NCBI RefSeq assembly: GCF_013149785.1
Contig: NZ_JABEZU010000002.1
Coordinates: 62,001 to 126,000, forward strand
Direction: 5' to 3'
DNA from: Isoptericola halotolerans
Lineage (GTDB): Bacteria > Actinomycetota > Actinomycetes > Actinomycetales > Cellulomonadaceae
Length of the DNA stretch: 64,000 nucleotides
Shown here: piece after piece, positions 14,656-23,655 of the stretch
Layout of the letters: each line of letters starts with the position of its first letter
Position numbering within the stretch: position 1 is the first letter of the stretch
The notes under the pieces: model-generated
Database searches by the model: none
What the model was told of the DNA's origin: nothing
The model's input: only the letters and a program-made list of their open reading frames with translations
Program-made: the position numbers and the translations under genes

Positions 14656-16164
14656 TCAGAGCTGCGGGATGTGCAGGTCGTAGACCTCGCGCAGCGCGTG
14701 CCGGGCCGCGTACCAGCCGCCCATGCCGTGCACGCCCGGCCCCGGCGGCACGGACGCGGAGCACAGGTAGACGCCGCCGCCCTGCCGGAACGGGTTCGGG
14801 TGGGCGGTCGGGCGCGCGATCATCCGCCACAGCGTGACCCGCCCGCCGGCGATGTCGCCGTCGGCCAGGTTCGCGTTGTGGCCGACCAGCCGGGCGGCCG
14901 GCGTGCACCGCGAGGCGACGACGACGTCCCGCACCCCCGGCGCGAAGCGTTCGACCTGGTCCAGCACGTCGTCCGTGACGTCGCGGGTGGAGCCGGCCGG
15001 GACGTGCGCGTACGTCCACAGCGGGCGCAGCCCTCCCGAGGCCCGCGAGGGGTCGACGACGGTGGGGTCGCTGACCAGGCACATCGGGCGCTCGGCGTGC
15101 TCGCCCGCGGCCACGGTGGCCTCGGCGCGGGCCATCTCCACGCGGGTCCCGCCGACGTGGACGGTCCCGGCGCGGCCCACCTCCGGCTCCGTCCACGGCA
15201 CCGGACCGGAGAGCACGAGGTCCACCTTGGCTGCCGCGTCCCCGCGCCCGACGCCGGCCAGCCCCCGGCGCCGGGACGGCGGCAGGTCGTCGCCCAGCAC
15301 GTCGAGCAGGATGCTCGGGGACGTGTCGAACACGTAGGTCGCGGCGTGGGGGAGGTCGGCCCGGGAGCGGACGGGATGGTCGGTGACCACGGTCCCGCCG
15401 TGCGCCTCCAGGTCGGCACGCAGCGCGGCCACGATGGCGCCCGACCCGCCACGGGGGATCGGCCAGCCGCCGGCGAGTGCGCCGACGTGGCCCGTGCCCG
15501 TCGCACCCGGGGGCCCGGACGACGGCGTCGCGTGCGCGAGCGTGCCCAGCAGCAGCGCGGTGCCGGCCGCCCCGAGCGACGGCAGCGGGGCGATGGCGTG
15601 CGCGGCGACCCCGGTCAGCAGTGCCGCCGCCTCCTCGGTACGGAACCGCCGCCCCCACAGGTCCGTGCCCTGCTCGAGCACCGCGAGGCCGAACCGGCCG
15701 GCCGCGACGAGGCCGCCGGCGTCGACCCCGGAGGGCCACGAGCGCTTGTCGCTCATCCCGACGGAGACCACCGCCCGCCAGCGTTCGACGAGAGGGCCGA
15801 GCAGTGACCGCCAGGCGCCGCCGTCGAGCCCGAGGCGGTCGGCCGTGCGGTCGAGGTCGTGGTACGCGATCCCCGCACGCCCGCCGGGCAGGGGCTGGGC
15901 GTAGGAGATCTCAGGGGTGAGCAGCTCGACGCCGTGGGCCGGCAGGTCGAGGGCGCGCAGCACCGGCGAGGCCCACGCCATGGGGTGCACGGCCGAGCAG
16001 ACGTCGTGCTCGACCCCGTCGGCCAGGCCGAGGTCGAGGGTGCGGGCCCCTCCGCCCACGGTCGGCTGCGCCTCCAGGACCGTGACGTCCAGGCCCGCGC
16101 GGGCGAGCGTCACGGCGGCGACGAGCCCGTTGGGCCCTGATCCGACCACCACGGCGTCCAGCAT
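14656..16164 (-). CDS. FAD-dependent oxidoreductase, phytoene-desaturase-like
   Basis: A 502-residue flavoprotein of the CrtI/PYROXD2-like amine-oxidase superfamily. The N-terminal dinucleotide-binding motif 'VVVGSGPNGLVAAVTLARAG' ends at 'VLEAQPTVGGGART', which binds the FAD ADP moiety. 'GGWPIPRGGSGAIVAALRAD' and the C-terminal 'YLCSASVPPGPGVHGMGGW' are typical of this group. The substrate is unknown; there are no carotenoid genes nearby, so a carotenoid role is not supported. TAGGCT 6 nt before ATG 16164 suggests a leaderless transcript. It lies 9 bp after the acyltransferase stop. Confidence 0.88.
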   Translation of the reverse strand: MLDAVVVGSGPNGLVAAVTLARAGLDVTVLEAQPTVGGGARTLDLGLADGVEHDVCSAVHPMAWASPVLRALDLPAHGVELLTPEISYAQPLPGGRAGIAYHDLDRTADRLGLDGGAWRSLLGPLVERWRAVVSVGMSDKRSWPSGVDAGGLVAAGRFGLAVLEQGTDLWGRRFRTEEAAALLTGVAAHAIAPLPSLGAAGTALLLGTLAHATPSSGPPGATGTGHVGALAGGWPIPRGGSGAIVAALRADLEAHGGTVVTDHPVRSRADLPHAATYVFDTSPSILLDVLGDDLPPSRRRGLAGVGRGDAAAKVDLVLSGPVPWTEPEVGRAGTVHVGGTRVEMARAEATVAAGEHAERPMCLVSDPTVVDPSRASGGLRPLWTYAHVPAGSTRDVTDDVLDQVERFAPGVRDVVVASRCTPAARLVGHNANLADGDIAGGRVTLWRMIARPTAHPNPFRQGGGVYLCSASVPPGPGVHGMGGWYAARHALREVYDLHIPQL

Positions 16165-16170
16165 GTCCGC

Positions 16171-16176
16171 AGCCTA
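16171..16176 (-). promoter_or_regulatory. Leaderless -10 box of the FAD oxidoreductase gene
   Basis: TAGGCT on the minus strand, 6 nt before ATG 16164; its TAG is also the stop codon of the upstream acyltransferase gene. Confidence 0.45.
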
Positions 16177-18351
16177 CGGCTCGGTCCCGAGCGCCGCGCG
16201 GACAGCGCTCGTCACCTCGGGCGCCAGCGTCCGGGCGAACGTCGCGGTGAGGTGCCCGTGGTCGAAGTACGCCGTGACGCCGCCGATCACCGGGTGGCAG
16301 ATCTCGTCGCACATGAGGTGGTCGACGCTCGTCACGGAGACCAGACCGGTCGTGTCGGCGCTCGCGGCCTCGGCCAGGGGGTCCGGCTCGAGCGCGACCT
16401 CGGTCGGGGCACCGCACGCGTCCGGGTCGTAGGCGAGCTGGACGAGGCACTCGGGCACGTTGCGGGGCATCGCCGGCGTGTCGCGCAGCACGAGCACCGG
16501 GACACCGGCGTCGGTGAACGCCGCGAGGGTCTCGCGATAAGCGTCCTCGGCGGCAGCCCCCTGATCCTGCTCGGCGACGCCCGCCAACGGCTGATGGGTC
16601 CGGTTCGACATGACCACCAGGTCGTAGCCGCCGGTCACGACGCTGTCCACGGCCCACGCGTTGGTGGCCCGGCAGGCCCCGGTGACGCCGGCACCTGGCA
16701 GCTCGATCGGCGCGTCCACGGTGTAGCAGACGGACTGCAGGTAGGTGTCGATCTGCCAGTCGTCCGCGACGATCCCCTCCTCGAGGGCAGGGACCCAGTG
16801 CCCGGCGTGCGAGTTCCCCACCAGCGCGATGCGCTCCGCCGGTCCGTCGGGTCCGTCGCCGCCGTAGGTGCACGTGGTGCGGGTCGTGAACGGCGAGTCG
16901 TTCCAGCAGTCGTCCGCGTACACGACAGGTCGGTCCTGCGCGGCCGCGGTGGGTGGCAGGACGAGCCCCGGGTCCGCGCACGCCGGGTCGCGCACCACCG
17001 CGGCGCCGAGGCACGGTGCGGCCTGTGCGACGGCGGCGCGCGAGTCCGCGACGGCGTCCTGCTCGGCGGCGCTCGCCCGGTCCCGGACGCCGACGGCGGC
17101 ACCTGCGACGACCGCGACGCACAGCCCGAGCATCGCGAACGTCGCCCCGAGCCGACGGGTGAGCAGCGGGTGGAACCGCAGGCGCTCCTCGACGTACCGC
17201 TGGGACAGCCACGACAGGAGCAGGGTGACCACGAGGACTCCCAGCATGCCGGCCGCGCCGAGGTCGCGGCCCAGCGCGAACGGGGCGATGACGACCAGCG
17301 GCCAGTGCCACAGGTACACCGAGTAGGAGGTGTCGCCGAGCCACTGGACCGGACGCCACCGCAGGGCCCCGCCCGGTCCGCCGCGCAGCCGGTCGGCGTC
17401 CGCGAGGATGACCAGCAGTGCGCCGACGGTCGGCAGCAGGGCGGTGTACCCGGGGAACGCGGTCCCGGCGTCGAAGGTGAGGACGGCGGCCACGATCATG
17501 GCCAGCCCTGCCCAGGCCGTGGCCGCACGCAGTCCCGGGTGCGAGCGCACGGTGCCCGGTTCGGCGCCCACCTGCTGCGCCGGACCCGTCGCCGCCGCCG
17601 GACCGGCGCTCGTGCCCTGCCCGACGCCGGCCGCGACGAGGACCCGTGCGGGACGTGTCGCGCGCAGCGCGAGGAGGGCGGCGAGCAGGCCGCCCAGCGC
17701 GAGCTCCCAGAACCGGGTCGTCGACACGAAGTAGGCAGCGGCAGGCTCGGCCCACGTCATCCACACCGACCAGCCGAGCGAGGTGGCCACGACCGTACCC
17801 GTCAGGGCGACCGCCAGCGCCGCCGTCGTGCGCTCGGAGCCGTGCCGGCGCCGCGCCTGGAGCCCCACCCAGGCGACCGCCGTGAACAGCAGCGGCCACA
17901 CCACGTAGAACTGCTCCTCGATCGACAGCGACCAGTAGTGCTGCACGGGCGAGTGCAGCTCGTCGGTGGCCAGGTAGTCCGTCTCGGACCGCGCCAGCGC
18001 CCAGTTCTCGACGTACAGCGCCGAGGCGAGCACCTCGCGGCCGACCGTGACGAGCGTCGTGGTGGGCAGCCAGAGCGCCGACGCTCCCAGCGTGACCAGC
18101 AGCACGAGGCTCGCGGCCGGGATGAGCCGCCGCACCCGCCGCGCCCAGAAGCCCAGCAGGTCGCGGCCGCTACGGATCGGGCGGCGCAGCAGGTGGCTGG
18201 TGATGAGGAACCCGGACACGACGAAGAACACGTCCACCCCGACGTAGCCGCCGGTGACCGAGGTGGGCCACAGGTGGAAGCCGAGGACCGCGGCGACGGC
18301 GAGGGCGCGCAGGCCCTGGATGTCTGTCCGCGGGGAGGACGGTGCTGGCAC
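16174..18351 (-). CDS. Acyltransferase-3 / SGNH fusion (OafA-type O-acetyltransferase)
   Basis: A 725-residue envelope enzyme. The N-terminal ~380 residues are an integral-membrane acyltransferase-3 domain: 'DIQGLRALAVAAVLGFHLWP' carries the conserved R and H, followed by 'GVDVFFVVSGFLIT' and about ten membrane helices. After a linker, the C-terminal domain (~440-725) is an extracytoplasmic SGNH esterase-like fold with 'VGNSHAGHW' (Ser near residue 511) and 'DHGHLTATF' (Asp/His near 693-696). Such proteins move acetyl groups across the membrane onto sugars, peptidoglycan or cell-wall polymers. GTG 18351 lies 3 nt after the sirtuin stop, so the two genes are probably coupled. The acceptor is unknown. 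Confidence 0.92.
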   Translation of the reverse strand: MPAPSSPRTDIQGLRALAVAAVLGFHLWPTSVTGGYVGVDVFFVVSGFLITSHLLRRPIRSGRDLLGFWARRVRRLIPAASLVLLVTLGASALWLPTTTLVTVGREVLASALYVENWALARSETDYLATDELHSPVQHYWSLSIEEQFYVVWPLLFTAVAWVGLQARRRHGSERTTAALAVALTGTVVATSLGWSVWMTWAEPAAAYFVSTTRFWELALGGLLAALLALRATRPARVLVAAGVGQGTSAGPAAATGPAQQVGAEPGTVRSHPGLRAATAWAGLAMIVAAVLTFDAGTAFPGYTALLPTVGALLVILADADRLRGGPGGALRWRPVQWLGDTSYSVYLWHWPLVVIAPFALGRDLGAAGMLGVLVVTLLLSWLSQRYVEERLRFHPLLTRRLGATFAMLGLCVAVVAGAAVGVRDRASAAEQDAVADSRAAVAQAAPCLGAAVVRDPACADPGLVLPPTAAAQDRPVVYADDCWNDSPFTTRTTCTYGGDGPDGPAERIALVGNSHAGHWVPALEEGIVADDWQIDTYLQSVCYTVDAPIELPGAGVTGACRATNAWAVDSVVTGGYDLVVMSNRTHQPLAGVAEQDQGAAAEDAYRETLAAFTDAGVPVLVLRDTPAMPRNVPECLVQLAYDPDACGAPTEVALEPDPLAEAASADTTGLVSVTSVDHLMCDEICHPVIGGVTAYFDHGHLTATFARTLAPEVTSAVRAALGTEP

Positions 18352-18354
18352 GCG

Positions 18355-19263
18355 TCAGAGCATCTCACCCAGGGCGACGAGGGTCTCGCTCACGCCGGCG
18401 TCGACCTTGACGGTGGCGAGGGGGTCGCCGCGGGTCTCGCCGCGGTTGACGATGACGACCGGCTGCCCGGCCTTGGCGGCGTGGCGCACGAACCGCAGGC
18501 CGCTCATCACGGTGAGGCTCGTGCCCGCGACCAGCAGGGCGTCGGCGGAGTCGACCAGCGCATAGGCCTGCTCGACGCGGGCGCGGGGAACGTTCTCGCC
18601 GAAGTAGACGATCTCCGGCTTGAGCACCCCGCCGCAGAACTCGCAGTCCGCCGGGCGGAAGTGGGACGTCCTGGCGATGACGGCGTCCGCGTCCGGGGCG
18701 ACCTCGATGTCCGCGACGGTGGTGCCGTCGTCGAGCACGGACTCGACGAAACCGGGGTTGAGCGCGTCGAGGCGCTCGGCCAGGTGGGCGCGGGAGATGG
18801 TGCGGCCGCACTGCAGGCAGATGACGCGGTCGTAGCGTCCGTGCAGGTCGATGACGGTGCGCGAGCCGGCGTCCTCGTGGAGCAGGTCGACGTTCTGGGT
18901 GATGACGCCGCGCACGACGCCGCGCTGCTCCAGCTCGGCGAGCACGCGGTGGCCGGCGTTGGGGTGGGTGCGGTTCACGTGCTGCCAGCCGACGTGGTTG
19001 CGGGCCCAGTAGTGACGGCGGAAGGCGTCGTCGCCGACGAACTGCTGGTACGTCATCGGGTTGCGCGGCGGGGAGTCGGGGCTGCGGTAGTCCGGGATGC
19101 CGGAGTCGGTGGAGATGCCGGCTCCGGTGAGGGCGGTGACCGTGCGGCCCTCGAGCAGGCGGGCGGCGTCGTCGACGGTGCCGTGGTGGATGACGGCGTC
19201 CGGCGGATGCTCCCAGCGGCGTTCCTGGTAGGTGGGGGCGAGCGGCCGGGCGGCGGGTTGCAC
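18355..19263 (-). CDS. Sir2-family NAD-dependent protein deacylase
   Basis: A 302-residue cytoplasmic sirtuin that removes acyl groups from lysines using NAD. Visible motifs are GAGIS (47-51), 'GIPDYRSP', TQNVD (122-126), catalytic H141 in 'LHGRYD', and a zinc ribbon C149-x2-C152 ... C207-x2-C210, followed by 'GTSLTVMSG'. The layout resembles the SIRT4-like class. The N-terminal 40 residues precede the usual domain start. GTG 19263 is supported by TACTCT 6 nt upstream (leaderless). It is transcribed with the acyltransferase gene and divergent from the PL9 gene. Confidence 0.95.
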   Translation of the reverse strand: MQPAARPLAPTYQERRWEHPPDAVIHHGTVDDAARLLEGRTVTALTGAGISTDSGIPDYRSPDSPPRNPMTYQQFVGDDAFRRHYWARNHVGWQHVNRTHPNAGHRVLAELEQRGVVRGVITQNVDLLHEDAGSRTVIDLHGRYDRVICLQCGRTISRAHLAERLDALNPGFVESVLDDGTTVADIEVAPDADAVIARTSHFRPADCEFCGGVLKPEIVYFGENVPRARVEQAYALVDSADALLVAGTSLTVMSGLRFVRHAAKAGQPVVIVNRGETRGDPLATVKVDAGVSETLVALGEML

Positions 19264-19269
19264 CCTTCG

Positions 19270-19275
19270 AGAGTA
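19270..19275 (-). promoter_or_regulatory. Leaderless -10 box of the sirtuin gene
   Basis: TACTCT on the minus strand, 6 nt before GTG 19263. Confidence 0.5.
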
Positions 19276-19291
19276 CGACGCCGGGCCGCTG

Positions 19292-19348
19292 CGAGCGTCT
19301 CTGTTCGTCAGGATTCAGCCGTCCATTCCTGACGAACAGAGACGCTCG
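19292..19348. repeat. Dispersed palindrome, copy A (GAGCGTCTCTG family)
   Basis: Perfect 22-bp arms (19292-19313 and 19327-19348, beginning CGAGCGTCTCTGTTCGTC) enclose a 13-nt loop with TCAGCCGT. The same arms and the same loop word recur at 55732-55794, and a diverged, inverted copy is at 23224-23286. It lies in a divergent promoter region, so it is not a transcription terminator for either neighbour. Confidence 0.9.
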
Positions 19349-19365
19349 TGGCGAGGTGACGACCC

Positions 19366-19420
19366 TTGACGGAAAGGTGGGAATGCGATTACCGTGTGAG
19401 AAACCGGTTTCTCACACGGT
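19366..19420 (+). promoter_or_regulatory. Promoter with a 30-bp perfect palindromic operator (LacI type) for the PL9 gene
   Basis: TTGACG (19366-19371) is a good -35. A 17-nt spacer leads to a -10 near 19389-19394 (TTACCG). A perfect 30-bp palindrome at 19391-19420, arm ACCGTGTGAGAAACC, covers the -10 and the expected start site. Its core GAAACCGGTTTC, with a central CG, is the LacI/GalR-family signature. Repression relieved by a pectin-derived sugar is the likely logic. The regulator gene is not in the window. Confidence 0.75.
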
Positions 19421-19460
19421 CGTTCGACGACGAACGACACATGTCTCGACGAGGAGATCC

Positions 19461-22400
19461 ATGTCATCCACCAGACTCAGGGCGACCGTGGCCGCGGTGA
19501 CCGCCGCCGTGCTCGCCGCCACCTCGATCAGCGCGGCAGCAGCCGCCGGCGCGGAGACCGCGTTCCGTGCCGACGACCTCGCCCCCGGCGCGTACACCAG
19601 CGACGTCGTCGCCGGGGACTTCATCGTCAAGGCCGCCCAGGGCAGCGGCGTCGACGTCGACGGCACCAGCCGCACCTCCGACCGCGGCGAGGCGTTCACC
19701 CAGCGGCTCAAGCTCAACGGTTCCGGGACGGCCGAGCACCGCTCGCTGCAGTTCTCCGTCGACGCCGCCACCGACGTCGTCGTCCACGCGCGCAGCGGCA
19801 GCGGCACCGCCGACCGCGCCCTCGCGCTCTTCGACGAGTCGTGGGCCGTCGTCGACACCGTCCCGGCGCTCGCCGACGACTCGCGGACCCCCGTCGCGAC
19901 CGAGATCCTCGAGGTCCCCGCGGCCGGCACCTACTGGCTCGCCTCGCCCAGCTCGGGGGTCAACGTCTACGCAGCACAGATCGGGCGCGACGACGAGGTC
20001 GAGCGCGCGCCGTGGGTGGACGTCGCCGCACCCGTCGTCGAGGACGTCACCACCGACGCGGACCACCCGGCCCGGCTCGCGGTCTCCTACCACGGGCACG
20101 TCGGCACCGACGGCGCCGACATCGCCCACGCCCTGCTGCTCGACGCCGAGGGCGGGATCGTCGACCGGGCGTTCACCGCGACCCCGGGAGACGGCGGCAC
20201 GATCCGGCTGACGCCGCCGGGCTCGGGGAGCTACGAGGTCGAGGTCCGGCTGACCCGCTCCGGCGAGACCGACGCGCTCAGCTCGCCGCGCGTCGCCGCC
20301 CCGGACTTCTCCCTGCCTCTGGTCGCCCCCGAGGTCACCAGCGCGCTGACCAGCGCCGTCGACGGCGACCAGGCCACCGTCGCGCTCGTGTGGTCGGCCG
20401 TCCCCGAGGCCGAGAGCTACTCCGTGTCGACCAGCCAGGACGGCGAGTTCAGCACCGTCGTCGACGGCGTGACGGGGACCTCCGCCGACGTGCCCGGGTT
20501 CACGGCGGGGGAGACCTACCAGGTCCGCGTGACCGCGCACCGCGGCGACGACCGGACGACCGGCCCGGCGTACGACGTCGAGGTCGCCGGCGCCGTCGAA
20601 CGCTGGCAGTCCGCCGACGTCGGCTCCAACGCCGGGTCCGGCGGCTCGGTGACCGACAACGGCGACGGGACCATCACCTTCGACGCCCGGGCCAGCTCCA
20701 CCAAGCTCGCCTCCTCCGAGGACGGCTTCCAGTACTACTTCACGCGGATCGACCCCGAGACCGAGAACTTCACCCTGACCGCGACGTTCCACGTGGACGA
20801 CGCCTCGGCCAAGGACAACCAGTCCGGGTTCGGCGTGATCGCCCTCGACGACCTCGTCACCGAGTCCTCCCCGCACCGGTACTTCAACTCCGCCGGTGCG
20901 CTGGTGACTCGCTACGGCACCGCGCCGGACTTCGTCAACGGCACCCCGGGCGCCCGGTGGGTGCAGGGATACACCGGTGCCACCGACGACAACACCGCCG
21001 GCGCGCGGTACCAGGACGACTCGGTCGAGTTCGACCCCGAGTACCGCACCGAGGCCGGTACGGCGGCGAAGTTCGAGACCGGGGACGTCTACGAGCTCAG
21101 CCTGCGCCGGTCGAACACCGGATTCCACGCGACGTGGCACCGCGACGGTGACGACGACGTCGCGGTCATCCACTACGACCCCGAGATGCTGCTGCAGCAG
21201 AACGGCGACGAGCTCTACGTCGGCATGGCCGTGGCCCGCAAGATCGCCGTGACCGTCACCGACTGGCAGCTCACCACCGTCCACCCCGACGACGACGAGG
21301 CGGCGCAGGAGCCACCCACGCGCTACGTGCCGACCACCCTGTCGGTGGACGTCACGCCCACCACCCCCGAGAGCGAGCTCGACCTGCCGCTGGTGACGAA
21401 CTTCTACGGCACCGGGCAGATCCTCGACGCCGACGGCGACGTCGTCGTCGACGGGCTGGAGCTCGAGCCCGGCGAGCAGCAGCTCGGCACCGTGGCCCTG
21501 GAGGCCGGGGTCAACGAGTTCACCGCGCGCGCCGTGCCGGGGGACGACCAGCCGCACCTGCGCGAGCGCGAGGAGCTGGAGTCCACCGACCCGGTCGAGA
21601 CCGCGGTCACCATCACCGTCGACTCCTACGGGCAGCCCGGCGAGTCGATCCGCGTGGCACCCGACGGCACGCCCGACGGCGACGGCACCGACGAGAGCCC
21701 GCTCGACCTCCACACGGCCGTCGGGTTCGCCCAGCCCGGTCAGCAGATCGTGCTGGACGGCGGGACGTACCGCCCGACGTCGGCGGTGGTGGCGCACCGC
21801 GGCCGCAGCGGGACCCCGGACGCCCCGATCACGCTGATGTCCGCCCCCGGCGAGCGCGCCGTGCTGGACCTCAACGACTCACGAGGCGGCGGGATCATCA
21901 TCCGCGGCGACTGGTGGCACGTGTACGACCTCGAGGTCACCGGCTCCCGGGACAAGGAGAAGCCGATGCTCGTCCAGGGCCACCACAACGTGGTCGAGCG
22001 GGTCGAGGCGCACCACAACCGCGACACCGGCATCCAGATCTCCGGCTCGGAGTCCGAGCCTCCCTCGATGTGGCCCACGCACAACCTCGTGGTCTCCTCG
22101 GTGTCGCACAACAATGCCGACGACGCCAAGAACGACGCCGACGGTTTCGCCGCGAAGCTCACCGTCGGCGAGGGCAACGTGTTCCGGTACAACATCGCGC
22201 ACCACAACATCGACGACGGCTGGGACCTGTTCGCCAAGTCGACCACCGGGCCCATCGGCACGGTGGTCGTCGAGGACTCCGTCGCGTACGACAACGGGTG
22301 GCTCGAGTCCGACCCGACCGACATCGGCGAGGGCAACGGGTTCAAGCTCGGCGGCGAGTCCATGCCGGGCGACCACCTGCTGCGCAACTCCGTGGCGTAC

Positions 22401-23207
22401 GGCAACGCCGGCGTCGGCGTCTCGTCGAACTCCGGCCCGGACATCCGGCTCGACGGCGTCACGACCGTCGACAACGCCCGGGGCGTCCGCCTGGAGACCA
22501 ACGCCGCCACCAGCGCCTACGAGGCCGCTGGGGTGATGTCCTGGAACACCGCGTCGGACGCGCTCGGGCTCAAGCAGGACGACACCTCGATGCTGACCGA
22601 CCCGACGAACTACTTCAGCGGGACGGCGCAGGACGCCTCGGACGGGCGACCCGCCGCCGTCGACGCCGACTGGTTCGTCACCCGGGACACCGAGAACCTG
22701 CGCCCGGAGATCGCCGCGGACGGGTCGATCGAGATGCACGGCCTGTACGAGCTGACGGACGTGGCGCCGTCGGACACCGGTGCTCGGCTGACCGCGAACC
22801 CGGACCCGACCGTCGTCGAGCTGCTGCCGCCGGTCTCCGGCGACGGCGCCGAGCCCGGTCCCGCTCCCTGGTACGCGACCGGCGTCTACCTGGCCGGCGA
22901 CGTCGTCCAGCACGACGGCGTGGTCTACGAGGCCCGGTGGTGGACCCGCAACCAGGAGCCGGGCGACACCGTCACCCGGGGCCGGTCGCACGTCGAGGCG
23001 ACCGGCCCGTGGGCCGAGGTCGGCCCCGCCGAGGCGGCTCCCGCCGTCGTCGGGTGCGCAGAGGCCTGGGATCCCGCGACCGTGTACCGCGGCGGGGAGC
23101 TCGTGGCGCACGACGGCGTGAACCACCACGCGCTGTGGTGGACGACCGGGCAGGAGCCCGGGACCGACCCCTGGGGAGCCTGGTCCGCCGTGGGGCCGTG
23201 CGCGTGA
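19461..23207 (+). CDS. Secreted PL9-family pectate lyase with Fn3-like and two CBM5/12-like modules
   Basis: A 1248-residue extracellular enzyme. ATG 19461 has a GAGGAGATCC ribosome-binding site and begins a signal peptide ending near 'AAAAAGAETA'. Residues ~100-400 are beta-sandwich modules, the last Fn3-like ('SALTSAVDGDQATVALVWSA'). Residues ~400-620 form a beta-jellyroll-like domain. A right-handed beta-helix (~730-1080) has the PL9 signature 'NNADDAKNDADGFAAKLTVG', whose Asp cluster (D887, D888, D892, D894) suits calcium and whose K899 fits the PL9 catalytic lysine; 'DDGWDLFAK' follows. Two C-terminal chitin-binding-like modules ('YLAGDVVQHDGVVYEARWW', 'VYRGGELVAHDGVNHHALWW') finish it. 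Action: calcium-dependent beta-elimination of polygalacturonate. Confidence 0.92.
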   Translation: MSSTRLRATVAAVTAAVLAATSISAAAAAGAETAFRADDLAPGAYTSDVVAGDFIVKAAQGSGVDVDGTSRTSDRGEAFTQRLKLNGSGTAEHRSLQFSVDAATDVVVHARSGSGTADRALALFDESWAVVDTVPALADDSRTPVATEILEVPAAGTYWLASPSSGVNVYAAQIGRDDEVERAPWVDVAAPVVEDVTTDADHPARLAVSYHGHVGTDGADIAHALLLDAEGGIVDRAFTATPGDGGTIRLTPPGSGSYEVEVRLTRSGETDALSSPRVAAPDFSLPLVAPEVTSALTSAVDGDQATVALVWSAVPEAESYSVSTSQDGEFSTVVDGVTGTSADVPGFTAGETYQVRVTAHRGDDRTTGPAYDVEVAGAVERWQSADVGSNAGSGGSVTDNGDGTITFDARASSTKLASSEDGFQYYFTRIDPETENFTLTATFHVDDASAKDNQSGFGVIALDDLVTESSPHRYFNSAGALVTRYGTAPDFVNGTPGARWVQGYTGATDDNTAGARYQDDSVEFDPEYRTEAGTAAKFETGDVYELSLRRSNTGFHATWHRDGDDDVAVIHYDPEMLLQQNGDELYVGMAVARKIAVTVTDWQLTTVHPDDDEAAQEPPTRYVPTTLSVDVTPTTPESELDLPLVTNFYGTGQILDADGDVVVDGLELEPGEQQLGTVALEAGVNEFTARAVPGDDQPHLREREELESTDPVETAVTITVDSYGQPGESIRVAPDGTPDGDGTDESPLDLHTAVGFAQPGQQIVLDGGTYRPTSAVVAHRGRSGTPDAPITLMSAPGERAVLDLNDSRGGGIIIRGDWWHVYDLEVTGSRDKEKPMLVQGHHNVVERVEAHHNRDTGIQISGSESEPPSMWPTHNLVVSSVSHNNADDAKNDADGFAAKLTVGEGNVFRYNIAHHNIDDGWDLFAKSTTGPIGTVVVEDSVAYDNGWLESDPTDIGEGNGFKLGGESMPGDHLLRNSVAYGNAGVGVSSNSGPDIRLDGVTTVDNARGVRLETNAATSAYEAAGVMSWNTASDALGLKQDDTSMLTDPTNYFSGTAQDASDGRPAAVDADWFVTRDTENLRPEIAADGSIEMHGLYELTDVAPSDTGARLTANPDPTVVELLPPVSGDGAEPGPAPWYATGVYLAGDVVQHDGVVYEARWWTRNQEPGDTVTRGRSHVEATGPWAEVGPAEAAPAVVGCAEAWDPATVYRGGELVAHDGVNHHALWWTTGQEPGTDPWGAWSAVGPCA

Positions 23208-23223
23208 CGCGCTGACACGGCTC

Positions 23224-23286
23224 CGACGAGCGTCTCTGTCCGTCCCTCATCCCGCGCTGATCAGGGACGGACAGAGACGCTCGTCG
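23224..23286. repeat. Dispersed palindrome, copy B (GAGCGTCTCTG family)
   Basis: Perfect 24-bp arms (23224-23247 and 23263-23286) and a 15-nt loop. The outer arm ACGAGCGTCTCTG is shared with copies A and C; read on the minus strand, the loop starts GATCAGC like copy C. It lies 16 bp after the PL9 stop, so it could act as that gene's terminator. Copy A lies just ahead of the same gene, so the two copies bracket PL9. Confidence 0.9.
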
Positions 23287-23375
23287 CGCGCGGTCGCCTG
23301 CACAACCGGTCCGTCCTAGCGTGGAAGGAGGCCGGTCCAGCCACGGGCCGGGCTGCTCCGAGGACGGAGGGCACG

Positions 23376-23618
23376 ATGGCCACCTGCGACATGTGCGGCA
23401 ACGACTACGCACGGGCGTTCACGATCACCAGGGCGGACGGCGCGAGCGGCGTCTACGACTCCTTCGAGTGCGCCACCCATGCGATGGCCCCACGCTGCGG
23501 CCACTGCGGCTGCATGGTGCTGGGGCACGGCGTGGACGTCGATGACGAGACGTTCTGCTGCAGCCACTGCGCGCGGCAGTCCACGGGAGCGGACATCACC
23601 GACAGCGTCGGGGTCTGA
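23376..23618 (+). CDS. Small Cys-rich zinc-ribbon-like protein
   Basis: An 80-residue soluble protein rich in Cys and His: 'MATCDMCGNDY' gives a first CxxC, then 'FECATH', 'CGHCGCMVLGHG' and 'CCSHC' give further knuckles, enough for two treble-clef or zinc-ribbon sites. It resembles small metal-binding proteins annotated in many actinobacteria; no function is known to me. ATG 23376 has GGACGGAGGGCACG upstream. It stands alone between copy B of the palindrome and the convergent PAS-ANTAR gene. Confidence 0.75.
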   Translation: MATCDMCGNDYARAFTITRADGASGVYDSFECATHAMAPRCGHCGCMVLGHGVDVDDETFCCSHCARQSTGADITDSVGV

Positions 23619-23655
23619 CCTTCCGCACCACCCGCGGCGCGCGGCGGCGTCGTCG

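Noticed and set aside
14656-16164. Carotenoid phytoene desaturase (crtI)
   Set aside because: Fold motifs fit the superfamily, but there is no crtB/crtE or other carotenoid gene nearby and the closest motif match is the broader PYROXD2-like group.
15911-17899. Very long minus-strand frame (660 codons) across the FAD oxidoreductase and acyltransferase genes
   Set aside because: It is the out-of-frame shadow of two real genes; its product is Arg/Gly/Pro-rich without domains, as expected for alternative frames in >70% GC DNA. Similar shadows at 5665-7653, 16252-19332, 19464-21797 and 33155-36364 were dropped for the same reason.
19391-19420. The 30-bp palindrome as a terminator
   Set aside because: It lies between a good -35 and the start codon of the PL9 gene and has a LacI-type core; an operator explains it better.
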